Positions 46,724 through 55,234 of a stretch of 64,000 bases of DNA are shown here, piece after piece. The DNA comes from Rubrolithibacter danxiaensis (GTDB lineage Bacteria > Bacteroidota > Bacteroidia > Sphingobacteriales > Sphingobacteriaceae), in assembly GCF_047272945.1 (NCBI RefSeq), contig NZ_JBKOPS010000008.1, forward strand, positions 123,393 to 187,392, given 5' to 3'. Below the pieces are notes generated by a model that did no database searches, was not told the DNA's origin, and saw only the letters and a list, made by a program, of their open reading frames with translations. Numbering within the stretch: the stretch's first letter is position 1; each line of letters starts with the position of its first letter. The position numbers and the translations under genes are program-made.

Positions 46724-47809
46724 TTAAGAGTCACTCAATGGCAGAGTAAACCAAAAGGTACTTCCGATCCCTAACGTGCTTTCAACTCCGATCTTCCCTT
46801 CATGACGTTTGATGATTTCTGCTGAGATATAAAGGCCTAATCCTAATCCGGATTGTTGATATCCGTTACTCTCTACTTGATAGTAGCGTTGAAATAAATG
46901 CGCAACATTATCTTCTGCGATCCCAGGACCTTTATCTATTATAGAAACTTTGGCTGTGTTTTCAACTCTTTCGATTCTAACTATAACATCAAAAGATTTG
47001 GGAGCATATTTGATAGCATTATTAATTAAATTAACCAGCACCTGGTCAATACGAAGGGGATCTGCGTATACCTCTAAGTCTAAATCTCCTTCTGTTATAA
47101 TTTTATAATTACCTGATGTTCTGATATGCTCACAGCAATCATTTACAACATCTGAAATAGTAATATAAGATTTATTTAGCGTAAGGTGCCCATCCTTTAC
47201 TTTAGTTATAGTTAGTAAGTCTTCAATAATGTTATTTAGTTTACCTAAACTATTATTAGATTTCTGAAGAAGTGATTCAAGTGGATGATTAGAGAGTCCT
47301 TTATTTAGTAATTGCAGAGAAGCACGCAGGGTTGTTATTGGAGTGCGAAGTTCATGGCTGACAATACTAAGGAATTGTTCTCTTCTTTTCAGTAGTTTTT
47401 GAATTTCTTCCTGAGCTTTTGCTTGTTCTATTTCCAAATTTTTCTCTTTTGTTATATCCGAAACCGTTATTGAAACTCCTATTAAGGTTTCAAATTCATA
47501 AACCGGGATATATTTAGATTGAAACCATAAGGATGTTGATCCGTATTCTATATGCTGTTCTTCTTTGACTATTTCACCATTAAGTGCTTTTTCAAATCTC
47601 GAAATAAACGTAGTGTCTATATTGTTTTTCGTATCTCTTGCATATTCAAGTATACTATCGCCCTCTTTTAGTTCCTTTCCATGCAATACCTTTCCGTTAG
47701 TAAAAGCTTTTTGGTTAAAGAAAATAACATTGTAGTCAGGACCTACAAAGAACCAAACATCATCAGAACTGTCAAAAATTGCTTTTAGAATGGCACCTAC
47801 TCTCCTCAC
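46724..47809 (-). CDS. PAS-domain sensor histidine kinase
   Basis: 361 residues, GTG start. One PAS domain (about 5-120: IFDSSDDVWFFVGPDYNVIFFN), a short coiled linker, HisKA with IVSHELRTPITTLRAS, and HATPase with NLINNAIKYAPKSFD, DKGPGIAED and GLGLGLYI. Soluble and orphan. Shorter relative of the kinases at 6662 and 39358. It is the last core-genome gene before the integrated element; the 47810-48077 gap holds no gene that I can see. Confidence 0.88.
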   Translation of the reverse strand: MRRVGAILKAIFDSSDDVWFFVGPDYNVIFFNQKAFTNGKVLHGKELKEGDSILEYARDTKNNIDTTFISRFEKALNGEIVKEEQHIEYGSTSLWFQSKYIPVYEFETLIGVSITVSDITKEKNLEIEQAKAQEEIQKLLKRREQFLSIVSHELRTPITTLRASLQLLNKGLSNHPLESLLQKSNNSLGKLNNIIEDLLTITKVKDGHLTLNKSYITISDVVNDCCEHIRTSGNYKIITEGDLDLEVYADPLRIDQVLVNLINNAIKYAPKSFDVIVRIERVENTAKVSIIDKGPGIAEDNVAHLFQRYYQVESNGYQQSGLGLGLYISAEIIKRHEGKIGVESTLGIGSTFWFTLPLSDS

Positions 47810-48077
47810 TATTGTTGATAAATCCTACACATTATAATACCAAAGAGGCTCAGATCGTTTTTGTGGATTGTTTATTGTTCACAATTGTGAAATCTAAATC
47901 ACTGCATCTATCAGATATCTCTATTACATAAGAATAGGGATACTTGATATAACCAAGTAAATAACAGGCCTTCTTTATCATTTTGAAATAACCACCTACT
48001 AAGAAAATATGATGAATTGCACAAAAATGCGCAAACAGATAGTTCCGATTTTAAAATATTTCTCGATCTATAAAAAC

Positions 48078-48108
48078 AAAAAACCCCCTCAGAATTAATC
48101 TGAAGGGC
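48078..48108 (-). terminator. terminator of the original tRNA-Val gene
   Basis: On the minus strand CCCTTCAGA / TCTGAGGGG (one G-U pair) followed by GTTTTTT. It lies directly downstream of the tRNA 3' fragment, as expected for the original end of a tRNA transcript. Confidence 0.65.
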
Positions 48109-48116
48109 TTTCTTTT

Positions 48117-48159
48117 GTGGGAGCAACAGGATTCGAACCTGTGACCCTCTGCTTGTAAG
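48117..48159 (-). repeat. left attachment site: 3' half of tRNA-Val(TAC)
   Basis: A 43-base segment identical to 56823-56865. On the minus strand it is the tRNA from the anticodon loop CTTACAA (anticodon TAC) through GCAGA, variable loop, T arm ACAGG-TTCGAAT-CCTGT and acceptor TGCTCCC. The 5' half of the tRNA does not follow. Typical of integration by a tyrosine recombinase with crossover at the anticodon loop. Confidence 0.85.
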
Positions 48160-48286
48160 GCATAATGAAGTAAATTTCACTCGTTTTTATCAATTTTCAT
48201 TTAGTGTTAAAAATTGCCCTTAAGAAGCAAATAAGCAGATTTTAGCAATTTCAAGTATCATTTTTTTTCAAACAATCTGTATATTT

Positions 48287-48317
48287 GTTGGTGAATTGTT
48301 GGTTCTATTGTTGGTTC
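48287..48317 (+). repeat. GTTGGT repeats near the left end (candidate integrase arm sites)
   Basis: GTTGGTGAATTGTTGGTTC followed by one more GTTGGTTC, spacing 11-12 bases, just before the integrase start. An 18-of-19 match to the right-end copy at 56756-56774. Confidence 0.55.
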
Positions 48318-48330
48318 TATTCTAAAGCAA

Positions 48331-49554
48331 ATGTTAAAATACTCTATTAAAGGTATAACAGTAACCCTAATAAGGGATATTAGAAAAAAGGATAAAAAAG
48401 AAAATTGCCCTATCCGGATTAGAGTAACTTTTCAAAGGCACTCTTCATTTTATTCTACCGGTTACCAATTGTGCGAAGCTGAATGGGAAATACTGTTTGA
48501 AAGTAAGTCAAGAAAATTAATCGAAATAAGAGAAAGCTTGGAAAGAGTTTTCGATATTACAAAAAGACACGTTAAGGAATTAGGGGAAACAGATACTTTC
48601 AGTTTCATCAATTTAAATAAAAGGCTTACAAAGGCAACAGGAGATACAATAAACACCGCCTTTAACGCAAGGGTTCAAAGACTATCAAAAGAGGGGAAAA
48701 TAAGCACCTCTGACTGGTATAAGAACACTCTTAACAACTTAATAAAATTTGCAGGAGAAAATATTAGATACTCTTCAATTACTACAGACTGGCTAAAAAA
48801 GTTTGAACGGCATTTACTTGAAGACGGAAAAACTTACACAACCGTTTCAATGCTTATGAGAGCTTTAAGGGCAGTTATTAATGAAGCAAAAGAAGCTGGC
48901 ATAATTAAAGAAAGCGATTATCCATTTGGAGTTAATAAGTATCAAATTCCTGAACCATCTGGCCGAGCAATGGCATTAACTATAAAACAAGTTGGAGCAA
49001 TAGTAAACTTTAAATGCAAGAACGAAACAATGATGCGATGTAGAGATTTATGGTTCTTTTCATATTTATGCAATGGTATTAATATTACTGACCTCTGCAA
49101 ATTGAAGTATTCAAATATTGAAAATGGAGAGATATACTTTTATAGGCAAAAAACATTTGGAAAAGGTAGAATGTCAGAGATAAGAGCTGTTATTACTCCC
49201 GAGATAAAAACTATTATTGAAAGATGGGGCAATAAAAACGTTTCACCTAATACTTTTATATTTAATATTTTAACCGGCAGAGAAACTCCCTTAAATGAAA
49301 GGCGTAAAATAAAAAATTTCACACGTCACATTAATGAATACATGGTATCTATAGGGAAAAGCTTAGAGATAGGAAAAATAACAACATATCACGCCCGGCA
49401 TTCCTATGCTACAGTGTTAAAAAGATCAGGAGCTAACATATCATACATTAGTGAAAGTTTAGGACACTCAAATCTAAAAACGACTGAAAACTATTTGGCA
49501 AAATTCGAAAGTGAAGAGAGAGCGAGAAACGCAAAGTCATTAACTAATTTTTAA
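48331..49554 (+). CDS. tyrosine-recombinase integrase
   Basis: 407 residues. N-terminal arm-binding domain (to about 90), SAM-like core-binding domain (about 105-205: TSDWYKNTLNNLIKFAG) and catalytic domain. Catalytic residues seen: Arg356 in YHARHSYAT, the later His in LGHSNLKTTENY, and the nucleophile Tyr in ENYL. The first Arg, expected in the LCNGINITDL segment, is Asn248. IntDOT of Bacteroides also lacks this Arg and still works, so loss of function is not implied. It overlaps the next gene by one base (TAATG). Integrates at tRNA-Val. Confidence 0.92.
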   Translation: MLKYSIKGITVTLIRDIRKKDKKENCPIRIRVTFQRHSSFYSTGYQLCEAEWEILFESKSRKLIEIRESLERVFDITKRHVKELGETDTFSFINLNKRLTKATGDTINTAFNARVQRLSKEGKISTSDWYKNTLNNLIKFAGENIRYSSITTDWLKKFERHLLEDGKTYTTVSMLMRALRAVINEAKEAGIIKESDYPFGVNKYQIPEPSGRAMALTIKQVGAIVNFKCKNETMMRCRDLWFFSYLCNGINITDLCKLKYSNIENGEIYFYRQKTFGKGRMSEIRAVITPEIKTIIERWGNKNVSPNTFIFNILTGRETPLNERRKIKNFTRHINEYMVSIGKSLEIGKITTYHARHSYATVLKRSGANISYISESLGHSNLKTTENYLAKFESEERARNAKSLTNF

Positions 49555-50408
49555 TGAATAGATTTTACGAAGAGCAAATAAAAGAGACGAAAACAGTTTT
49601 TGATTTTCGTTTTAACGATGAACCCGAAACGCACAAATTCCAAATTGAATTACCCAAAAACAAAGATGATAAAATAGATCACATCTATCCATTTGTTGAG
49701 GAATGTTTTTTAGCAGAATTAATACAATTATACATTAATAGTCATGAAGAAAAAATAAGTGACACAATCGGTTTTAATAGCCTTGAAAAAGCTATTTCAA
49801 ATCCAACAAAATATCTTGATGCTTTAAATTATCAATACAGTCAAGCAAAAGATAAGAGCGCTTTTTTAACAATGGTAGAGCAAAATATTCTAAAACCCCA
49901 AAAAAGCTTTTCGAATGGAATGAAAGTAATTGAACAGACTCATCATAAAGATAAATTTGAGGATGATATTGAAGAATGGCTATTAGCAACAAAAAGAGCG
50001 TGCGGATTAAATAATATTACAAATCCTATCAATGGCGCATTGCCAAAAATTAAAGAAGCAAAACATTACATCGGTGCAGAAATTCTTTTTAAAATACACA
50101 AAGAATTTAAAGATGAGATTTGGGAGGAAATAAACAATATGGAATTTTTATCAGTTTTTGATACAAATAACCCTATTAAACGTCCTAATTTCAGAATCAA
50201 GGCTCGAAAGATGACAGATTTTTACGCTCTACTTTGGAAAATCCACACTTTTGTAGGTTCAGACAAACAAGGAGATTTTATTAAACCACTTCTCGAAAGA
50301 TACGGAGGAAGTGCAGGGAGTTTTGACAATATTAAAGCAACAAGGATCGAAAACAAAAGTAAGGCAAGCAGGAAACTAATGAATAGGATAGATCAATGTT
50401 TGACATAA
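49554..50408 (+). CDS. unknown protein co-translated with the integrase
   Basis: 284 residues, starting in the TAATG overlap with int. Soluble, charged, largely helical (VFDFRFNDEPETHKFQIEL; FVEECFLAELIQLYI; EEWLLATKRACGL; MTDFYALLWKIHTFVG). No motif I recognise. Coupling to the integrase suggests a role in integration, excision or its control, but this is inference from position only. Confidence 0.7.
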   Translation: MNRFYEEQIKETKTVFDFRFNDEPETHKFQIELPKNKDDKIDHIYPFVEECFLAELIQLYINSHEEKISDTIGFNSLEKAISNPTKYLDALNYQYSQAKDKSAFLTMVEQNILKPQKSFSNGMKVIEQTHHKDKFEDDIEEWLLATKRACGLNNITNPINGALPKIKEAKHYIGAEILFKIHKEFKDEIWEEINNMEFLSVFDTNNPIKRPNFRIKARKMTDFYALLWKIHTFVGSDKQGDFIKPLLERYGGSAGSFDNIKATRIENKSKASRKLMNRIDQCLT

Positions 50409-50412
50409 AAAT

Positions 50413-50434
50413 ATCAATCACCCATCAATCACCC
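50413..50434 (+). repeat. 11-base tandem repeat before the helix-turn-helix gene
   Basis: ATCAATCACCC occurs twice in direct tandem, followed by a partial ATTAAC. Possible operator for the element's own regulator. Confidence 0.4.
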
Positions 50435-50581
50435 ATTAACATTTTTTAACATTCATCATAAAGGTTTAATAAACAGCGATATAAAAAACATTCCCCTGTA
50501 ATTTACCCATTAAAATTACCACTAACTACTGAAATAATTTTGACAAGTTATCAATGGAGATGACAGTTAAATTTTTATTCA

Positions 50582-50929
50582 ATGGAGGTAGTATTAAGGA
50601 TACCGGATCAAGAGTTAGAAAAACTCCAATTATTATTTATCAACTTCTTTAAAGGAGTAAATCTTTTCCCCTCTGCTATAGAGGAACCCAAATCAGACCG
50701 TTGTTATTTTAATGAAGCTCTGCAAATCACTGGATTGAGTAAATCCAAAATGTATAAGCTAACAGCAAAAGGAGAAATTCCGTGCAAGCAGTTTGGTTCA
50801 AAACTTGTATTTTCTCGAAAAGAATTAATGAGCTGGATTGAAAGTCAAACTGTAATTAAACACGATCACAGTAAGGCAATTTTAAGTTTAGCTGAGAGTG
50901 CAATTAAAAAGAAAGGAGGTAAACAATAA
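50582..50929 (+). CDS. helix-turn-helix protein (excisionase/AlpA-like)
   Basis: 115 residues. A MerR-like excisionase HTH at about 40-85: YFNEALQITGLSKSKMYKLTAKGEIPCKQFGSKLVFSRKELMSWI. The N-terminal 35 residues (ELEKLQLLFINFFKGVN) are a helical dimerisation-type part. Such proteins direct excision or regulate the integrase. It is the first gene of a tightly overlapping set with the next two, so it may set the switch to replication. Confidence 0.85.
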   Translation: MEVVLRIPDQELEKLQLLFINFFKGVNLFPSAIEEPKSDRCYFNEALQITGLSKSKMYKLTAKGEIPCKQFGSKLVFSRKELMSWIESQTVIKHDHSKAILSLAESAIKKKGGKQ

Positions 50930-51252
50930 TGAATACCTCCAATATTAAATCTTTTGTATGCTGGAACGACAAAGATAACCATTTTGCAGGACAGTTAAAA
51001 ATAGTTTACGAGTATCTAAAAACAAATATTGCTACCGGGTCTATGGTGGCAAAAGCTACTGGAGTTCCTCATAAGTGTTTTACACGGTATAAACAGGCGT
51101 TAGAAAAAAATGGTCATTTAAAGGTAACAGAGCGCAAGCGTTGTAAAGTTACTGGACTTCCTGCCGATTATGTAACCTGCAATCCGGAGTGGTTTCCAGT
51201 GCAAAGACAGCTAAGCTTATTTAATAGCATGGAGGGCCTTCTCAATGCATAA
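50929..51252 (+). CDS. small winged-helix-like protein
   Basis: 107 residues, start in a TAATG overlap with the upstream gene. KIVYEYLKTNIATGSMVAKATGVPHKCFTRYKQALEKNGHLKVTERKRCKVTGLPADYVTCNPEWFP reads as a winged helix (a helix-turn-helix then a beta-wing). Typical of the small accessory replication genes next to VapE-type proteins. Function unproven. Confidence 0.65.
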   Translation: MNTSNIKSFVCWNDKDNHFAGQLKIVYEYLKTNIATGSMVAKATGVPHKCFTRYKQALEKNGHLKVTERKRCKVTGLPADYVTCNPEWFPVQRQLSLFNSMEGLLNA

Positions 51253-52360
51253 GCAATCTATCGTCAAAGACATAAAAGAGTTTCTTTCATCCAACTACAA
51301 TATCTCTTATAACTCAATTACACGAAATCTGGAGATAGATGGGAAACCTGTTAATGATATGGTCTTAAATTCTGTTTTTATAGCCTGTAAAACCATCCAC
51401 AGTAGAGCAAATCAAAAGTTAGTTGAAAGTATACTTTATTCTGATTATACAAAAGAGTATAATCCATTCCTGGACTTCATAGAAACCTATCAAAATGATC
51501 TGTTAAAGGAGAATAATATTAATAAGTTAATTACTTCTATCGTAACTGATACGCCCAATTATGATATGTTTATTAAGAAATGGTTGTGTTCAATGGTTGC
51601 AAGCATTTATGGTAGTCACTCTCCCTTAATGTTAGTATTATGCGGAGGGCAAAATTGCGGAAAAACTGAATGGTTTAGAAGGCTTTTACCCGAACCGCTA
51701 CAGCCTTACTATGCAGAGAGTAAACTTGATGCTGGTAAAGATGACGAAATTCTAATGACAAAGAAATTAATCATTATGGATGACGAAATGGGCGGCAAAA
51801 GCAAGCAGGAGCAAAAAAAGTTGAAGGAAATGACTTCTAAACAAACCTTTAGCGTAAGAGAGCCTTACGGGCGTGTTAGTATTGATTTAAACCGTTTGGC
51901 TATGCTTTGTGGCACAACGAACGATAATCAAATTTTAAATGATCCTACAGGCAATAGGAGGATTTTACCAATTAATGTTTTAAGTATCAACCATGATGTT
52001 TACAATAGCATTAATAAATATCACTTATTTATTGAGGTTTATAATTTGTACAAATCAGGCTATAACTATAATCTAAATAGGGAGGAAATTTTATTGTTGA
52101 ATCAAAGTACAGTAGAATTTGAAAGCTCCTGTATTGAAGAAGAAATGATTTTGAAACATTATACTTTACCTGAGAGTGATCCTGAAAAATTTGTCTCTGA
52201 TGTTACAAACTCTGATATAGTAGTAAGAATTAAGAATATTACAGGAGTAAATTTAAATCCTAAAATATTAGGGTTAGTGCTTAAAAAATTAGGATTTACT
52301 CAAAAGAGAAAAAAGATAAATGGGATTGTAGGGAGGTTTTATGAAGTATTAGAAATTTAG
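51245..52360 (+). CDS. VapE-type P-loop ATPase/helicase of the element
   Basis: 371 residues. Walker A GGQNCGKT at 134-141, Walker B IIMDDE at 176-181, and an arginine-rich ATPase core GTTNDNQILNDPTGNRRILPINV, typical of VapE (virulence-associated E) proteins. The primase half often fused to such proteins is absent here, and no separate primase is seen. These proteins drive replication initiation and helicase activity of satellites and prophages. Start overlaps the upstream gene by 8 bases. An iteron cluster begins immediately after the stop. Confidence 0.88.
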   Translation: MHKQSIVKDIKEFLSSNYNISYNSITRNLEIDGKPVNDMVLNSVFIACKTIHSRANQKLVESILYSDYTKEYNPFLDFIETYQNDLLKENNINKLITSIVTDTPNYDMFIKKWLCSMVASIYGSHSPLMLVLCGGQNCGKTEWFRRLLPEPLQPYYAESKLDAGKDDEILMTKKLIIMDDEMGGKSKQEQKKLKEMTSKQTFSVREPYGRVSIDLNRLAMLCGTTNDNQILNDPTGNRRILPINVLSINHDVYNSINKYHLFIEVYNLYKSGYNYNLNREEILLLNQSTVEFESSCIEEEMILKHYTLPESDPEKFVSDVTNSDIVVRIKNITGVNLNPKILGLVLKKLGFTQKRKKINGIVGRFYEVLEI

Positions 52361-52562
52361 ACCTGTCAACCTGTACACCTGATCCGTTCACCTAAAATCA
52401 AGCCTGATAGTAACGGAAAGAGGGTAAGTGAACAGGTGAACAGAAGAAACGGGTAAAATACTATTATTAATAGAAAAGGGTTATACATCTGTAGTATAGC
52501 CCCTTATATTTATAGTAAAAGTATTTAAAAAACTACCTGTACACCTGTCAACCTGTACACCT
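52361..52562. repeat. iteron cluster, candidate replication origin of the element
   Basis: The 20-base sequence ACCTGTCAACCTGTACACCT occurs exactly at 52361-52380 and 52543-52562. It is made of 8-base units (ACCTGTCA, ACCTGTAC); an extra ACCTGTAC unit precedes the second copy. Between them, the reverse-strand-like GTGAACAG is repeated twice in tandem (52428-52443), reading CTGTTCAC on the other strand. The cluster sits in the non-coding DNA right after vapE, a usual place for satellite origins. The rest of the gap to 52761 is AT-rich without a gene. Confidence 0.6.
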
Positions 52563-52761
52563 CCCTATTATTAGTATTTGAATTAAAATTAAGGCAATGA
52601 TATAGCAGTTAACTAACATGAGATAGGTTCGATTTCTAAACAATTTTAACTGTCATGATTTTATTTTATTAAAATTTATACTTCATGATATCTATAAGTA
52701 TAATATTTGAAATAATTTTAGTAAATAGCGAGACTAATTTCTATAGCTCTTATTGTTAATA

Positions 52762-53205
52762 ATGAATTTTAAGAACATTTCAGATAAGACGGTCTGTGAT
52801 TGTTTTCAGGATGCAGTGCAGGATAACATCAATACCTTCGTTAGAAGAGTAAGAAAGTCCGATAGCTTAAACGACTCAGATTTCCGCAATCATATTGAAC
52901 GGGGGAAAACTCCGCAAAATGAAGATGATTGCGAAGAGGTTTGTGGTTTGTATGGGCTTTCGTTTGAATTATGGAATGACGAAAGTTCTAAATTGTTAAT
53001 GGAAAAATATCTTACCACTGCCACGTTTAAACCGAGGGATAAGAGGAATTTATGTGTTGTTAGATTTTTGGCTGAGAGCGGTTATGTTAAGTATACCCCT
53101 AACCAAACGGAGTATAACGAATATCACTATGACTTTTACAAAGAAGATTCTTTTAACATCACAAAACTTGAACTCGTTGAGATGATTCCATTAGTTGTGG
53201 CTTAA
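52762..53205 (+). CDS. unknown protein, first of an overlapping two-gene unit
   Basis: 147 residues from the ATG at 52762. Soluble and acidic, with DFRNHIERGKTPQNEDDCEEVCGLYGLSF, FKPRDKRNLCVVRFLAE and YHYDFYKEDSF as the most distinct stretches. No motif recognised. Its stop overlaps the next start (TAATG), so the two products are probably made together and may form a complex. Its place after the replication module, where satellites often carry cargo, suggests an accessory or defence function; inference only. Confidence 0.6.
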   Translation: MNFKNISDKTVCDCFQDAVQDNINTFVRRVRKSDSLNDSDFRNHIERGKTPQNEDDCEEVCGLYGLSFELWNDESSKLLMEKYLTTATFKPRDKRNLCVVRFLAESGYVKYTPNQTEYNEYHYDFYKEDSFNITKLELVEMIPLVVA

Positions 53206-54485
53206 TGTTTGAAATTGATAATACATATCTTAGACAATCTTCCTTGCCAGTAATTACTGATAATTACAAGGTGCTGCACTTTGATGAGTATCCTATATTG
53301 TTTTCAGGTACAAACAGGTTTGGTAATAAGTTACTTGGCTCACTTGCGTATGAGGATGTAGATAATGACGTATTTAGATATTTCGTAATTATTGTCGATG
53401 ATAAACAGAATTCAAGTTTCTTTAACAAGAGTGTATCATACTTGCAACTGATTAAGGAAAGTCAAGAAATGTTCATTATAGACAAAGATATTAATGATAA
53501 AGTCTTGGCTATGTACAATGTACCTCTTGACATCGTGCCTCCTGACTATTTACCACTTCAGAATTCTTTCATACCTGCCAAGAATGTGGTGTCAAAATCA
53601 TTAAGTTTTTCTTTTAGTTTAAAAGGTAAGCTTGCAGACATGCATAAAGCTTTAGTTAATGATGTAAATAGCGTTAATAATAGGATATACAGCTATCTGA
53701 ACGAGAGTATAGAAACTCTAAGAAATCTGGGCCTAGAACCCCAAGTTTTTTCTCAACCATCAGAGGTGGGGAGTTATAAATTGAATTTCGATGTTGAATT
53801 CGGGTTTGAGAAGCAACTCCGCATGTTTCCGATAAATCCTGATATAATAGGACATTTCTTAAATAATTATCTCCAATATGTCTCACAGGTGCTGCCCAGC
53901 GAAAACGATGAATTTTTGTCTAATTTGCCGGAACAATCTAAAAATTTCCAGAATCTTCAGAAAAGTCTAATTGGAGTGTATGAAACCGCTAATGTAAAGC
54001 CTTCTGCGGCTTTATCGGACATGTTAGTCGATAGTATCAATATCTCGGCTAATAAGTTGTCTGAAGTAACAGAGTATCTAAAAATAAGTCAAAGTTTCAA
54101 TGCTATTGAAATTGGGAACTACGATGATAATGGCGATTTTTTAAGTATTGGCTATTTAGACTCGAACTATAAATCTTCGGTATCATCTAAACTATTGGCA
54201 GAAGAAAAAGAAGTTTCTACTAACGATATAATTGCAGATGAGTCACCTCAGAATTATCGAATTTTAGTATACAAATTAAATATTGATACTGGAAATGGCG
54301 GTGCAAGAATTTATGAAGACAATACTGAAAAATTCACCAAAATTAAGCTTACAATTAGTAAAGGGGATAAAGATTTATCTTTTTCAGTTTTTACAAAAAG
54401 CCTAAATGAGGACATTGTAGTGGATGTTAAAGGTATTGCTATTAAAATTAATGGTACAATCAAAGAGCTTAAATGCTATCTGTAA
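53205..54485 (+). CDS. unknown 426-residue protein, second of the two-gene unit
   Basis: Two parts are visible. The N-terminal 130 residues (MFEIDNTYLRQSSLPVITDNYKVLHFDEYPILFSG...) form a compact domain of the kind seen in uncharacterised proteins (I suspect DUF6575 but cannot check). Residues 130-426 hold beta-rich stretches (LSFSFSLKGK, FDVEFGFEKQLRMF), helices and a beta-rich end (IRVKLTISKGDKDLSF-like). No enzymatic motif stands out. Coupled to the upstream gene by a TAATG overlap. Could be a sensor/effector pair. Confidence 0.55.
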   Translation: MFEIDNTYLRQSSLPVITDNYKVLHFDEYPILFSGTNRFGNKLLGSLAYEDVDNDVFRYFVIIVDDKQNSSFFNKSVSYLQLIKESQEMFIIDKDINDKVLAMYNVPLDIVPPDYLPLQNSFIPAKNVVSKSLSFSFSLKGKLADMHKALVNDVNSVNNRIYSYLNESIETLRNLGLEPQVFSQPSEVGSYKLNFDVEFGFEKQLRMFPINPDIIGHFLNNYLQYVSQVLPSENDEFLSNLPEQSKNFQNLQKSLIGVYETANVKPSAALSDMLVDSINISANKLSEVTEYLKISQSFNAIEIGNYDDNGDFLSIGYLDSNYKSSVSSKLLAEEKEVSTNDIIADESPQNYRILVYKLNIDTGNGGARIYEDNTEKFTKIKLTISKGDKDLSFSVFTKSLNEDIVVDVKGIAIKINGTIKELKCYL

Positions 54486-54630
54486 TTTCAGCAGCAGTGT
54501 ATATCATTCTTATCTCTTTTTAGGTGGAGGAACTCTCATTACTCCAGCCGATAAATCGTTAAAAGAGGGATCTATTTTTTTGTATTTTCTTTAACAACAG
54601 TATTTTCATCATTTTCTTTTGCTAATGGGG

Positions 54631-55095
54631 TTATCTTGTAAAAAAAATCAGAGTGTTTTTGCCATCATCCATAGATTCTATCGCTCCTATAAAATATCTA
54701 TTGAATGCGTATTTCCTTTCTTTACCATCTGCCCCACCTCCTTTTTCGAATAATTTAAACCCAAATCCCTCAACTGCCTCTAATTGAAGCTCTAAAAATT
54801 CTGTTTTAATAGGGGTAGTGTACGTAAGAGAACTTATGCCAATTCCTTTATACTCAATATTAAAATGTCTCATTGAACTTCCTCTCCCCTTAGTAAATGT
54901 CAAAACAATTGTACTATCGGTCTTATCAGAATTTAAAAGTCTATAATTATGTCTTTTTAAATATACCCTTAAATCATCGGGAGAAGTAATCTTATCAGTA
55001 AGATAAAAAAAAGATTGAATAGAAGGAAAGGAAGATTGAGCTGTAGATGTAAAACTAAGAAAGCAAAAACAAGCAACGGCAAGAAATAATTTCAT
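54631..55095 (-). CDS. exported hypothetical protein
   Basis: 154 residues with a signal peptide (LFLAVACFCFLSFTSTAQ) cleaved before SSFPS. The mature part (DDLRVYLKRHNYRLLNSDKTDSTIVLTFTKG, FLELQLEAVEGFGFKLFEKG) contains no motif I know. Opposite strand to the replication genes. Cargo of the element, with an envelope role suggested by export. Confidence 0.55.
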   Translation of the reverse strand: MKLFLAVACFCFLSFTSTAQSSFPSIQSFFYLTDKITSPDDLRVYLKRHNYRLLNSDKTDSTIVLTFTKGRGSSMRHFNIEYKGIGISSLTYTTPIKTEFLELQLEAVEGFGFKLFEKGGGADGKERKYAFNRYFIGAIESMDDGKNTLIFFTR

Positions 55096-55234
55096 TCACA
55101 ACAATTTCAGTTAAAGATAATCCAATTATCATTTTAACCAAAAATGCAGTATTATTTCCTGAAAATAAATTTTTCAACTGTTAATCTTACACATTGACAA
55201 CTCTTTATAAGAAAGGATTTTTTGTATTTAATCA

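Noticed and set aside
47911..48180. 89-residue leftward frame across the tRNA fragment
   Set aside because: It runs through the tRNA 3' fragment and its terminator, so it is an accidental open frame.
48117..48200. A complete tRNA-Val at the left att site
   Set aside because: Only the anticodon loop to acceptor end is present. The bases before it pair partly with the anticodon stem by chance, but there is no D arm or acceptor 5' strand.
52361..52562. CRISPR array
   Set aside because: The repeats are 8-20 bases, directly tandem or irregularly spaced, and without spacers of uniform length; no cas gene is present.
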